Below are positions 16,906 through 25,776 of a DNA stretch of 64,000 bases, piece by piece. Made by a program: the position numbers and the translations under genes. Below the pieces are notes generated by a model, which was not told the DNA's origin, ran no database searches, and saw only the letters and a program-made list of their open reading frames with translations. Position 1 is the first letter of the stretch. Each line of letters begins with the position of its first letter. The DNA is from Ktedonobacter sp. SOSP1-85 (GTDB lineage: Bacteria > Chloroflexota > Ktedonobacteria > Ktedonobacterales > Ktedonobacteraceae): assembly GCF_016587415.1 (NCBI RefSeq), contig NZ_BNJI01000003.1, positions 682,001 through 746,000 of the forward strand, given 5' to 3'.

Positions 16906-18038
16906 AGCTCCTTCTCCTCACTCTGTAATACCCCTAACGCTCCCGCCAACCTGGACCATTCATGTGCCTGCCGTGTAGCGACCCGTATATACTGTGGTAG
17001 GCCAAACGAGGTACAGTCGCGCACCAGGAGACCTCCCTGCAATAAAGCCTCTCGCAGCTGCCTTGCATTCCCCACGCGTACCAGCGCATAGTGCGTGCGC
17101 GTTGGCACCACCCTACATCCCAGGCCTTGCAAGGCTCCAAAGAAGGCCTCTCGCTCCCGCGCTAATCCTTGCAGGCTATGTGCCAGGTGCTCCCTGTCCG
17201 CGAGGACTGCTGTAGCCACTACCTGCGCGGCTCCATTGACATTCCAGGCTGGCAGGTTAGTTGCCAGCTTTGCTGCCAGTTCGGGAGGCGCCACGGCATA
17301 GCCGATCCTCAGCGCCGCCAGGGCGAAATCCTTAGTCAGGGAGCGCAACACAATCACCTGTCCCTCCTCCTGCGCCAGCTCCAGTGCCGTCTCCTCTTCG
17401 GCGGGAAAGAGAAAATGGCGATACGACTCATCAATGACCAGCAGCGTTCCTAGCTCCGCACACGCTCGAGCCAGCTCACGCAACTTCATCGGAGGTAGCC
17501 ACTCCCCGGTTGGATTATTGGGATTACAGAGCCAGAATAATGCCGGGTGCAACCTCCTCAACCACTGTATAACTTCGGGTATATCTACCTGAAAGTCGTC
17601 CTCTTCCCGTAGTATACAATCGCTCACACTGGCCCCCACAGCCTGTGACGCCGCCTGATACTCGCCAAATGTCGGCATCAATTGCGCGACCGCAGCTCCT
17701 GGATAGAGAAAGGTACGCGCGATACTCCAGATAAGTTCGCTTGCACCATTGCCACATACTAACCACTCTATCCCTACCTGTTGAGCATCAATCTCATAAC
17801 GCAATAGCGCACGTTTCAATGCGAGACAGGCACGATCTGGATAGCGCTCAAGCGCCAGGCCAGCCAAAGCCTGGCGGGCCACCGGTGAGGGGCCATAGGG
17901 GTTGGCATTGACGCTGAAATCGTGTATCTCCTCCGGGCGCAAGTCCAGGCGCTCCAATTCTCCGTAATCCAAAGCGCCATGCACCGGCAGTTCGCGCCCG
18001 TCTAATTGCTCCTTTGTAGGTGGTGGATGTTGCTGCAT
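16893..18038 (-). CDS. cobD: Threonine-phosphate decarboxylase-type aminotransferase
   Basis: 381 residues, PLP fold-type I aminotransferase of the histidinol-phosphate/CobD group. The N-terminus HGALDYGELERLDLRPEEIHDFSVNANPYGPSP is the usual CobD opening. WLCNPNNPTGEWLP and LLVIDESYRHF are PLP-contacting motifs, and the Schiff-base Lys is in VLRSLTKDFALAALRIGYA. Sitting between cbiB and cobQ it should make (R)-1-amino-2-propanol phosphate from L-threonine phosphate for the nucleotide loop. It starts directly after the cbiB stop (no gap). Confidence 0.92.
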   Translation of the reverse strand: MQQHPPPTKEQLDGRELPVHGALDYGELERLDLRPEEIHDFSVNANPYGPSPVARQALAGLALERYPDRACLALKRALLRYEIDAQQVGIEWLVCGNGASELIWSIARTFLYPGAAVAQLMPTFGEYQAASQAVGASVSDCILREEDDFQVDIPEVIQWLRRLHPALFWLCNPNNPTGEWLPPMKLRELARACAELGTLLVIDESYRHFLFPAEEETALELAQEEGQVIVLRSLTKDFALAALRIGYAVAPPELAAKLATNLPAWNVNGAAQVVATAVLADREHLAHSLQGLAREREAFFGALQGLGCRVVPTRTHYALVRVGNARQLREALLQGGLLVRDCTSFGLPQYIRVATRQAHEWSRLAGALGVLQSEEKELWEN

Positions 18039-19001
18039 CTAGCCTCTTCCTGCTCGCCTCCATATACGCACGACCAGCGCGAGCAGGAAGGCACAGGTTC
18101 CAACCCACCAGGTCATACGCTCCGCCTGGGCGATAACGGCGGGCGTTATGTTCCGCCTCTCCTCCCCAAGGATATAATGCTCGACCTTCTCTAGACGCAC
18201 GCCCAGCGCTCCCGCTGCCGCCGACATGGGATGCCCGGCGTTTGGACTCTCCGTCTTGCCCGCGTCACGGCGCCACACGCGCCATGCCTCTTTTCGCGAT
18301 CCTCCATAGAGCGGCGCACAGGCGATGATGAGCAGCGCACTGAGGCGGGCCGGAAGCAGGTTGAGTAGATCATCCAGCCGCGCGGCAGCCTTCCCCAGAT
18401 ACTCGTACTTACCATGATAGCCTATCAGCGAGTCAAAGGTGTTGGCCAGTCGGTAGAGCGCCGCACCCGGCAAGCCAAAGAGGGCATAGTACCAAAGGGG
18501 CGCGACGACCGAATCGCTCACATTCTCTGCCAGCGATTCAACTGCCGCCGCCGCGACCAGCTCAGGGCTTAAGTGTGAGCGATCCCGGCTTACCAGACTT
18601 CTTAACGCCTCACGAGCCTCCTCCAAATCCCTCTGCTCGAGTAACCTGCGTACCTGCGTACCCGCCTCTACCAGCATCCGCAAGGCAAAAAAAGGCTTCA
18701 GGGCCATTCCCATGAATACTGCCGAAGCGAGCAAGCCTACTCGCGCTCCTCCATAGTCTTTGGCCTTCTTCTCTATGCTTCCTATTAGACCTTGAAACAA
18801 CTTCACCGGCACAAGAACCAGTGGAAAAGCTACCAGCAGCATGATGACGCCATACCTTAGCTGTGCCCCTTGGCCGCGAGGGGCACGGCTCTCAAGCGCT
18901 CGAATGAGCCTGCCATACCAGACGACGGGATGCACGCTGGCGGCGGGCTCGCCTATGAGGTCAAAAGCAGCCGCCAGCAAGAGCACCAGCGCTTCATACA
19001 T
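18039..19001 (-). CDS. cbiB: Adenosylcobinamide-phosphate synthase
   Basis: 320 residues from ATG 19001 (AAGGG 11 nt upstream; the in-frame ATG at 19028 has no ribosome binding site). It attaches aminopropanol phosphate to cobyric acid at the membrane. Typical CbiB motifs: FDLIGEPAASVHPVVWYGRLI at the N-terminus, SRDRSHLSPELVAAAAVESLAENVSDSVVAPLWYYALFGLPGAALYRLANTFDSLIGY, and a C-terminal membrane helix. Four to five hydrophobic segments. It lies between cobO and cobD. Confidence 0.94.
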   Translation of the reverse strand: MYEALVLLLAAAFDLIGEPAASVHPVVWYGRLIRALESRAPRGQGAQLRYGVIMLLVAFPLVLVPVKLFQGLIGSIEKKAKDYGGARVGLLASAVFMGMALKPFFALRMLVEAGTQVRRLLEQRDLEEAREALRSLVSRDRSHLSPELVAAAAVESLAENVSDSVVAPLWYYALFGLPGAALYRLANTFDSLIGYHGKYEYLGKAAARLDDLLNLLPARLSALLIIACAPLYGGSRKEAWRVWRRDAGKTESPNAGHPMSAAAGALGVRLEKVEHYILGEERRNITPAVIAQAERMTWWVGTCAFLLALVVRIWRRAGRG

Positions 19002-19031
19002 ACTTCGTTGCCCTTTTGTCTCTGGCATGGG

Positions 19032-19691
19032 CTAAAACTCGATGCCTTTCTGGGCCTTGACTCCGGCGTCGTAATGATGCTTTATATCCGTGATCTCCGA
19101 GACCGTATCGGCATACTCGATCAGTTCAGGGATGGCGTAGCGCCCTGTGATAACAATGTGCATCCCCTCTGGGCGCTGCTCCAGCACCTGGTGCACCTCT
19201 TCCCAGGCCAGCCAGCCGTATTTAAGGACATAGGTCATCTCGTCCAGCACTATCAGGTCATAGTCGCCCGAGAGGATCTTCAGTTTGCAGATCTCCCAGC
19301 CCTGGCGCGCCAGCTCTTTATCCTTCTCGATGTCCTTGGAGAGCCAGGTAAAACCATCGCCCAAAGGGTGAATCTCGATGCCCGCCGTGCGCGCCGCTTT
19401 CTCCTCGCCCCAGTTGGCTGTGCGCGCCTTGATAAATTGCAGCATGCAGACACGTAGGCCCTGGCCCCAGGCGCGGAAGAGCAGGCCCAGCGCCGCTGTG
19501 GTCTTCCCTTTGCCCTTCCCGGTGTTGAGAATGACCAATCCCTTCTTCTTCGCGCTCTTTGCGCGTTCGCGCCGGGCCGCATGGCTGGCGCGCTGGCGCT
19601 TCAGCCGCTCCTCTTCGCTTAGTTCTACGTCCTCCTCTGGATCGTACCCCTCCTCTATTTCCTCGTTGTGTTCCAGTTCTTCTTCTGTCAT
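19032..19691 (-). CDS. cobO: Corrinoid adenosyltransferase (BtuR/CobO type)
   Basis: 219 residues from ATG 19691 (GAGGAG upstream; GTG codons at 19700/19697 are alternatives). It transfers 5'-deoxyadenosyl from ATP to Co(I) corrinoid. The first ~45 residues are an acidic then basic extension (EEYDPEEDVELSEEE..., RRERAKSAKKKG). The core starts LVILNTGKGKGKTTAALGLLFRAWG (P-loop), then MLQFIKARTANWGEE, DLIVLDEMTYVLKYGWL and VITGRYAIPELIEYADTVSEI. This is the complete CobO signature. Confidence 0.95.
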   Translation of the reverse strand: MTEEELEHNEEIEEGYDPEEDVELSEEERLKRQRASHAARRERAKSAKKKGLVILNTGKGKGKTTAALGLLFRAWGQGLRVCMLQFIKARTANWGEEKAARTAGIEIHPLGDGFTWLSKDIEKDKELARQGWEICKLKILSGDYDLIVLDEMTYVLKYGWLAWEEVHQVLEQRPEGMHIVITGRYAIPELIEYADTVSEITDIKHHYDAGVKAQKGIEF

Positions 19692-19725
19692 GACCACCAC
19701 TCCTCGCGCCTGCGGCGCGTATTAG

Positions 19726-19782
19726 AGTGATGGGGAAGTGACTGGAGAGGCCGTTGGTCCTTCCAGTCACTCCCCCATCACT
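19726..19782. terminator. Imperfect hairpin between btuF and cobO
   Basis: AGTGATGGGG and AGTGACTGGA (19726-19746 region) pair with TCCAGTCACT and CCCCATCACT (19762-19782), with one-base bulges. It lies 10 nt beyond the btuF stop and upstream of cobO, so it could attenuate or process the operon transcript. Confidence 0.65.
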
Positions 19783-19792
19783 GACTCTTTAT

Positions 19793-20782
19793 TTAGACTG
19801 TACCGGTACAGTAATCGGGGAGCGCGCCGGGGAATTTGTCGGGGTGAACGATCTGGGCAACGCATTGTAAACCCTGCACGAGGCGCGGGCCAGGGCGCTG
19901 CATGATGTCAGCGTTGACACGGTAGACTTTGCGGTCCTTAACCGCCTGGATGGTGCTCCAGTTGGCGCGCTTATAAACGCTATCAGGGGTGCCACCATAG
20001 GCGGGGTCTTCCGTAAGAATCACGATCTGGGGGTTGGCGCTCAAAACCGCCTCGTCGGTGACCTGGGGGTACCCTTCGTTGGCGGTATTGCTATGAAAGA
20101 TGTTGGTGGCGCTGGCATCTTGCAATAGTTCGTCACCAAACGAGCCGCCACCAAAGACATAAGGCTTACCAGACGTGCTATCATCAACCTCGAGCAAGAC
20201 CCTTGGTGCGGGAGCGCCCGCAACCTTCTGCTCGATATCATCGCGCTCCTTCTTCAATTGCGCGACCAGGTCATTAGCCTTGGCTTCACTATAGGTCAGG
20301 CGCCCCACCAGTTGAATCTGGTCAAAGGTCTGGCTGAAATTCGTCAGGGAGAGGTCAACGATGTTGACGCCAGAGTCCTTAAGTTTGCTATCATATTGCT
20401 TGGTCAGCCCACCAGAGGAGAGTACCAGGTCAGGCTTGAGCGCGATAATCTGCTCGACGTTGTAGCCCTGGGTGCTGGAGACCTTGGGAAGCTTAGCCAG
20501 GTCGGTGGGATAGTTTGTAAAGGCATCCACCCCAATAACCCTGCTTTGCAGGCCCAGTGCGCCCAGGATCTCGCTGGTGCTGGCTGTGAGCGATATAATG
20601 CGCTGGGGGGCCGCTTTAGGCATATTAATGGGTTTGCCGTAGTAATCGTTCGCCGGGGCCTGCGTCGCCGCGGGTGTGGCGGATGAACTCGTCTGCGTAG
20701 AGCCACCACAGGCCGCCAGCAGCGCGCAGAGCGCCACTAACATCAGGGGCAACAGACGATGAGAGATGACACGGGTAGACAT
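19793..20782 (-). CDS. btuF: Cobalamin/corrinoid ABC transporter substrate-binding lipoprotein
   Basis: 329 residues from ATG 20782 (GGAGG 10 nt upstream). The signal peptide ends in lipobox LLAAC. A Ser/Thr/Ala-rich linker is followed by a BtuF/FepB-type domain: RIISLTASTSEILGALGLQSRVIGVD, YNVEQIIALKPDLVLSSGG, and the C-lobe with VTDEAVLSANPQIVILTED. The cobalamin riboswitch directly upstream and the adjoining cobalamin genes support a corrinoid ligand. No permease or ATPase partner is in the window, so those subunits must be encoded elsewhere. Confidence 0.88.
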   Translation of the reverse strand: MSTRVISHRLLPLMLVALCALLAACGGSTQTSSSATPAATQAPANDYYGKPINMPKAAPQRIISLTASTSEILGALGLQSRVIGVDAFTNYPTDLAKLPKVSSTQGYNVEQIIALKPDLVLSSGGLTKQYDSKLKDSGVNIVDLSLTNFSQTFDQIQLVGRLTYSEAKANDLVAQLKKERDDIEQKVAGAPAPRVLLEVDDSTSGKPYVFGGGSFGDELLQDASATNIFHSNTANEGYPQVTDEAVLSANPQIVILTEDPAYGGTPDSVYKRANWSTIQAVKDRKVYRVNADIMQRPGPRLVQGLQCVAQIVHPDKFPGALPDYCTGTV

Positions 20783-20975
20783 GAGTCGTACTCCTCCAAA
20801 TATATCAAGATAGACAACGACACTGCCCGTCGTCACCTCGCGCCCTTTGGAGGTATTGCAGAAGACATGGGGAAAAGGTTTCCAGCGTGCGGCAGGAGTC
20901 GCCTCGCAACCTTTCAAAGCCTCAACGCTGTTCCATGTACTCGCTCCTTTGACGCGAAGGATGAGATCGGCACTA

Positions 20976-21172
20976 TTGGGCAGGTCTCCTGGCTTCTGGC
21001 TGCAAACGCTTCTCACCGACCTTCCCGCGCGCAACAGAGCGCAGTGGTATGTTTATGCACCCCTTCTCGGGGCTGGTGAGTCGCTCGCCAGTTACAGTAG
21101 CGCGACTGCGCCGGACTCGCACCGGCTTCCCTATTCTGCCCGCTATAGCTCTGCGGGCCACCCAATGTGTTT
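20976..21172 (-). promoter_or_regulatory. Cobalamin (AdoCbl) riboswitch
   Basis: Read on the minus strand, the core GGGAAGCCGGTGCGAGTCCGG lies at 21131-21111, followed by CGCAGTCGCGCTACTGTAA, and the 3' signature GAAGCCAGGAGACCTGCC at about 20995-20978. These are the conserved segments of the B12 riboswitch. It sits about 195 nt before btuF and just after cobU ends (21199), so it should repress btuF and the downstream cobO-cbiB-cobD-cobQ genes when adenosylcobalamin is plentiful. Confidence 0.92.
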
Positions 21173-21198
21173 GATGTGTATCAACAACAGGCTCTATT

Positions 21199-21810
21199 CT
21201 ACCACCACGGGGGCGTGGCGCGCAAATACTTCAGTTCCACAGGCAGACCAGCCACGAGCAAGTACACGCGCTCCGCAGCCTCCACCAGGCGTTGATTGAC
21301 CCTCCCCAGCCCATCACGATATATGCGTCCCAGAGGAGTATCCGGCACCAACCCCAGACCCACCTCATTCGAGACCACCAGCAATGTTTTGCCCGAAGGA
21401 AGCTCTCGCACCGCCTCCAATAGCCGCTCTACCTCGCCCAACAACTCCTGGTCAAAGAGCGCGCCCGGTTGTGCAATCTCACCCTCGCAGACCACCCCGC
21501 TCTCACGAAAGAGCCAGTTGGAGAGCCAGAGTGTCATACAATCCAGCACAAGCACATCGGCCACCTGCGCCCCCTTGCGGATCGCCTTCGCCAGGTTCAG
21601 CGGCTCCTCAATCGTCACCCACTGCTCCGGACGGTCGGCGCGATGCCGGGCGATGCGCTCGCGCATCTCCTCATCGCTCGCCATGGCCGTGGCGATAAAC
21701 GCCACTTCTCGCCCGCTCGCCTCGGCCATACGCTCGGCGAAGGTGCTCTTCCCACTACGCGCCCCACCCAGCACCAGCACCAACCGCGGCCGCTTCTCAT
21801 CGCTACTCAT
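21199..21810 (-). CDS. cobU: Adenosylcobinamide kinase/adenosylcobinamide-phosphate guanylyltransferase
   Basis: 203 residues from ATG 21810 (AGGAGGG 10 nt upstream). It phosphorylates cobinamide and then forms GDP-cobinamide. P-loop LVLGGARSGKSTFAE at residues ~12-24, the guanylylated-His region (MRERIARHRADRP), LVLDCMTLWLSNWLF, and VVSNEVGLGLVPDTPLGRIYRDGLGRVNQ are all standard CobU/CobP motifs. It precedes the riboswitch and is therefore probably expressed from its own promoter. Confidence 0.95.
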   Translation of the reverse strand: MSSDEKRPRLVLVLGGARSGKSTFAERMAEASGREVAFIATAMASDEEMRERIARHRADRPEQWVTIEEPLNLAKAIRKGAQVADVLVLDCMTLWLSNWLFRESGVVCEGEIAQPGALFDQELLGEVERLLEAVRELPSGKTLLVVSNEVGLGLVPDTPLGRIYRDGLGRVNQRLVEAAERVYLLVAGLPVELKYLRATPPWW

Positions 21811-21975
21811 CAAATTTCATCCCTCCTAAATCCCTATGCTTCCTTTCATGATATACTGAAGCATATCACCATTTCCATATTCCAACATCTCAAAAAGAAT
21901 AGATCTACTATCAAAGCAATCATCCCGATTGCGTAGGTGCACCACACCTCAAGCACTAGAGAGGATTTCCCAGGC

Positions 21976-22617
21976 ATGAAAGGGCATAACCATATCGCCT
22001 TTAGTCTTGCCGCGGCCACTGTCGTCAACACGCTCATCTTCGATGTTACGCACCTCTCAATGGCTGGCAGCCCGGTCAACCTGGCGCTGACGGAGCAGCT
22101 TCTCCCCCTGGCCTCACAATCGCTCACCTTCACCGATCTCCTCTATAAAAGTGCCTTCTATGGCGGGATCGTGCTTGGCTCGGTCGCGCCCGATATCGAT
22201 CATCCCAAGAGCATCATCAGCCATCTTTTCCCCTGGGTCAGCCGCATTGTAACCAGCTTCTGCAAACATCGCACACTCACCCACAGCCTGCCTGGCATCG
22301 TTGCCGCCACCATCTTCTGGGGCATCCTGCTCGCGCTAGGACTTGGTCTCTTCAATGCCGCTATTTTCTCCCTCTCTGCCGAGATGATGCATGCCGCCTT
22401 CCTCTTCTACCTCGCAACCGCCCTTGGTTGCCTCCTACACAGCTTTGAAGATACCATGACCTTCGCTGGCATCCCCTGGCTCTATCCCCTCTCCAGGCGT
22501 AGTCAGCACTTCTCCTTCATCCACTTTCGTTCCGGTAGCCTGACTGAGTACGCCGTCGTACTCTTCTTTGTTGTGCTCGTAGGCCTCGGCCTGCTCTACC
22601 ACTTCTTCTTTGTCTAG
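21976..22617 (+). CDS. YdjM-type membrane-bound metal-dependent hydrolase
   Basis: 213 residues from ATG 21976. Four to five hydrophobic segments. Conserved family residues: N-terminal KGHNHIAFSLAAATV, the metal motif GSVAPDIDHPKSI, CKHRTLTHSLPG, and LGCLLHSFEDTMTFAGIPWLYPL. This matches the YdjM/DUF457 inner-membrane proteins annotated as metal-dependent hydrolases, some of which are LexA-controlled; substrate unknown. It is divergent from cobU. Confidence 0.82.
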   Translation: MKGHNHIAFSLAAATVVNTLIFDVTHLSMAGSPVNLALTEQLLPLASQSLTFTDLLYKSAFYGGIVLGSVAPDIDHPKSIISHLFPWVSRIVTSFCKHRTLTHSLPGIVAATIFWGILLALGLGLFNAAIFSLSAEMMHAAFLFYLATALGCLLHSFEDTMTFAGIPWLYPLSRRSQHFSFIHFRSGSLTEYAVVLFFVVLVGLGLLYHFFFV

Positions 22618-22743
22618 TTCAAACACGGGCTGAGAATCTCTCAACCACCTGGACATTGACCCAGGTCAATATGATACTATTATCAACATTGACGTTCTCG
22701 TCCATAACCTGCTCTATGATGAGCTAAGAAGAGATGGTTTATC

Positions 22744-25254
22744 TTGAAAAAACTGAGTCTACCTTTGGCAACGAACTGGTTGGTAAAAGAACGGAATATG
22801 TCCCTCTCTGTTGAGAGCGATGGTATAAGCGAAGAGGGCTGGCTGTCCGCGCCAGTTCCCGGGACGGTTCACCAGGCTCTGCTCGACGCTGGTCGCATTC
22901 CCGATCCCTTCCAGGGCACCCTTGAAAATGATATTCAGTGGATCGGCGAGCGTGACTGGCTCTATCGCTGCTCCTTTACGCTTACAGATGATATCCAGGC
23001 CGCCGAACATATTGAGTTACACTTTGAAGGCCTGGATACCTATGCAACAGTTTGGCTCAATGGCGCGGAGATCGCGCGCAACACCAATATGTTTGTGCCT
23101 CTACACGTCGAGGTCACTAACCTGCTCCGCCCCGGTCAGAATGAGCTCTTGATCAATTTTGAGTCCGCGCTCAGACTGGGTCAAGCCCTAGAAGCCCAAC
23201 ATGGCAAGCACACATCTTGGAATGGCGATAGTAGCCGCTTATATGTCAGAAAAGCACAATATCACTATGGCTGGGACTGGGGTCCAATCTTACTTACCGC
23301 AGGTCCCTGGCGCGCCATCTCGCTGCTCGCCTATAAGAGCCGCATAGTCGATGTGTTGTCTCAGACTGAGGTCAGCCCCGATCTGGAAAACGCTCTACTC
23401 TCTGTCACCACAGATATTGAGCTTGGTGGCACGGATCCTGCTAATGTCTCGTGCAGTGTCAGTGTCTATGATTCACAGAATACGCTCGTTGGCGAGCAGG
23501 AACTTCCTGGCACGGCCCTGGAGCTTCTACCTGACCATGGGCAGTATCGTCTACAAGCCAGGCTACAGCTTGTCCAGCCACAACTCTGGTGGCCGCGTGG
23601 ATATGGCGCGCAGCCTCTCTACCGCCTGGTGGTAACACTTCACGATGAGCAAGGCAGCACCCTGGACCAGCGCGAGATACGCACGGGACTACGCCGCCTG
23701 GAGCTGAGCCAGCATCCCTTCTCCGATCAACCAGGGAACTCGTTTTACTTTACCATCAACAATACGCCTATCTTCTGTGGGGGCGCAAACTGGATACCCG
23801 CTGATTCACTGACGCCGCGCATCTCGCCCGAGCGCTATCGCGCCTGGGTGCAACTGGCGACGGATGCCAATATGGCCATGCTGCGTGTCTGGGGAGGCGG
23901 TATCTATGAAGAGGATGTCTTCTATGACGCCTGCGATGAACTTGGTATCCTGGTCTGGCAGGATTTCATGTTTGCCTGTGGCATGTATCCCGCGCTAGAC
24001 TGGTTTCAGGCAAGTGTTAAGGAGGAGGCCGAGGCCGCTGTTCGTCGCTTGCATCATCACCCCAGTATCGCGCTCTGGTGCGGCAATAACGAAGATTATA
24101 TGGTCGCTTCATCTACGGGACACTATGATGCCACGTTTGAAGGCGATTTTACCACCATACAATTCTCCGCCCGTGAACTCTACGAACGCGTACTCCCCGA
24201 AGTATGCGCCCGCCTCGATCCCTCACGCCCCTACTGGCGCGGCAGTCCCTATGGTGGCACCAATGGCAATAATCCCGAAGTAGGTGATCAACACGTCTGG
24301 GATGTCTGGCATGGTTTTATGAGGAAGTACCAGGACTACTCCAGCCTTGGAGGCCGTTTCATCAGCGAATTCGGTATGCAAGCCACACCAGTTCGCTCAA
24401 CGATTGAAGCCTTTACCTCAGCAGAGGAGCGCTATCCACTCAGTCGCACCCTGGAGCACCATAATAAGGCTTCTGACGGATCACGCCGCCTGGCCGTTTA
24501 CCTCTCCGATACGATGCGTAATCCGGCCGATCTCGATAGCTACATCTACGCCACCCAACTTGTCCAATCGGAAGCACTCTGCTCAGGCATCCGAGGTTGG
24601 CGTCGCCAATGGCAAGGACCAGGCAAAGAGTATATCGGAGGCGCCCTGGTCTGGCAGATCAACGACTGCTGGCCCGTCACCAGCTGGGCCATGGTCGATT
24701 ACTACCTGCGCCCGAAGCCTGCCTACTACAGTGTGCGCCGCGAGCTGGCTCCTATCGTCGTCGGCCTCGCCACGCAGGATAAGCAACACGCCGCCGTCTG
24801 GGCCGTCAACGCCACCCAGCAGCCCCTCGATGTCCACCTGGCCCTCCAGTGGTGGACCCTCGAAGGCGAGCTAGTCGACGAGCAGCAACGTGCCTACACA
24901 CTTGAGCCCAATCAGGCAACCGAGCTGCAAACGGCCCCCATTGCGACCGCTACAGGCCACGTCCTGGGCGCGCGTCTGCTTCAGGGAGACCAGGTTCTGG
25001 CACGAGCGACCCTCTGGCCTGAACCCTTCAAATATCTCACCCTGTCCGAGCCTGACATCCGCGTAGAACGCCTGGGTCCGGACACACTCTCGCTGCAAAC
25101 GCAGCGCCCCGCCAAGGGCGTCTGGCTCACAGCCGAGGACGGGGTCAAGTGGAGCGACAACATGCTCGATCTCCTGCCAGGCGAGCGCTATATCATTAAG
25201 GCCGAGGGCCTGAAACACGACAGCGTCATTCACATCGATTGGCTGCGCGCATAA
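22744..25254 (+). CDS. Beta-mannosidase, glycoside hydrolase family 2
   Basis: 836 residues from TTG 22744 (GAAGAGA upstream); ATG 22798 would remove part of the first strand. GH2 layout: sugar-binding jelly-roll (~1-190; FHQALLDAG-type opening PGTVHQALLDAGRIPDP and YHYGWDWGP), Ig-like domain (~200-310), TIM barrel with acid/base Glu450 (WCGNNEDYM) and nucleophile Glu542 (FISEFGMQ), and C-terminal beta domains. WDWGP and the ENDIQWIGERDWLYR region are typical of GH2 mannosidases. No signal peptide, so it probably acts on imported manno-oligosaccharides. A strong terminator follows. Confidence 0.92.
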   Translation: MKKLSLPLATNWLVKERNMSLSVESDGISEEGWLSAPVPGTVHQALLDAGRIPDPFQGTLENDIQWIGERDWLYRCSFTLTDDIQAAEHIELHFEGLDTYATVWLNGAEIARNTNMFVPLHVEVTNLLRPGQNELLINFESALRLGQALEAQHGKHTSWNGDSSRLYVRKAQYHYGWDWGPILLTAGPWRAISLLAYKSRIVDVLSQTEVSPDLENALLSVTTDIELGGTDPANVSCSVSVYDSQNTLVGEQELPGTALELLPDHGQYRLQARLQLVQPQLWWPRGYGAQPLYRLVVTLHDEQGSTLDQREIRTGLRRLELSQHPFSDQPGNSFYFTINNTPIFCGGANWIPADSLTPRISPERYRAWVQLATDANMAMLRVWGGGIYEEDVFYDACDELGILVWQDFMFACGMYPALDWFQASVKEEAEAAVRRLHHHPSIALWCGNNEDYMVASSTGHYDATFEGDFTTIQFSARELYERVLPEVCARLDPSRPYWRGSPYGGTNGNNPEVGDQHVWDVWHGFMRKYQDYSSLGGRFISEFGMQATPVRSTIEAFTSAEERYPLSRTLEHHNKASDGSRRLAVYLSDTMRNPADLDSYIYATQLVQSEALCSGIRGWRRQWQGPGKEYIGGALVWQINDCWPVTSWAMVDYYLRPKPAYYSVRRELAPIVVGLATQDKQHAAVWAVNATQQPLDVHLALQWWTLEGELVDEQQRAYTLEPNQATELQTAPIATATGHVLGARLLQGDQVLARATLWPEPFKYLTLSEPDIRVERLGPDTLSLQTQRPAKGVWLTAEDGVKWSDNMLDLLPGERYIIKAEGLKHDSVIHIDWLRA

Positions 25255-25267
25255 CAAGAGTTATAAC

Positions 25268-25305
25268 AAAAAGGCAGTGTTGAGGGGTCTCAACACTGCC
25301 TTTTT
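25268..25305 (+). terminator. Rho-independent terminator of beta-mannosidase gene
   Basis: A 17-bp stem (25268-25284 with 25289-25305) around GGGT, with the A5...T5 arms giving a T-tract. It starts 13 nt after the stop. This is the most conventional terminator in the window. Confidence 0.9.
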
Positions 25306-25337
25306 GTTGTCAATTTTCCTCGATTCATCTCAACCTC

Positions 25338-25386
25338 TTGACTTTTTCCTGTCTAGCTTATATAGTTAGTTACATGAGTAACTAAC
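25338..25386 (+). promoter_or_regulatory. Promoter and GntR operator of the second GntR-ABC operon
   Basis: TTGACT (25338-25343), 17-nt spacer, TATAGT (25361-25366). A perfect inverted repeat GTTAGTTAC-ATGA-GTAACTAAC (25365-25386) overlaps the -10 and start point. It begins 19 nt before the GntR gene start, so autorepression by that GntR protein is likely. Confidence 0.75.
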
Positions 25387-25404
25387 CAGTTAAGTAGGTA
25401 AGTT

Positions 25405-25776
25405 ATGGCACAGATAATTGATGACAATCGACCAATCTTTTTGCAAATTGCCGAGCGGATCGAAAACGATATCCTCGGCGGCGAGCTACCCGAAGAGTCG
25501 CAGGTGCCTTCTACGAACCAGTTTGCGTCCTTCTACCAGATCAACCCGGCCACGGCCGCGAAGGGCGTCAATCTCCTAGTAGACCAGGGCATCTTGTATA
25601 AGAAACGCGGTGTTGGTATGTTTGTGTCGAGCGGCGCTCGCGAGCAATTAATGCGTAAACGTAGGGAGCAATTTTATGAGCAATATATTGTGACTATGAT
25701 GCGTGAAGCCCACAAACTGGGTGTCACTACACAACAGCTGATTGATATGATACAGAGAGGGGAACGTAGCCAATGA
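25405..25776 (+). CDS. GntR-family (YtrA-type) transcriptional regulator
   Basis: 123 residues. Winged helix over residues 1-75: IFLQIAERIENDILGGELPEESQVPSTNQFASFYQINPATAAKGVNLLVDQGILYKKRGVGMFVSSGA. A ~45-residue helical tail replaces a ligand domain, as in YtrA. It overlaps the following ATPase start by 4 nt. A near-perfect operator lies over its promoter. Confidence 0.92.
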   Translation: MAQIIDDNRPIFLQIAERIENDILGGELPEESQVPSTNQFASFYQINPATAAKGVNLLVDQGILYKKRGVGMFVSSGAREQLMRKRREQFYEQYIVTMMREAHKLGVTTQQLIDMIQRGERSQ

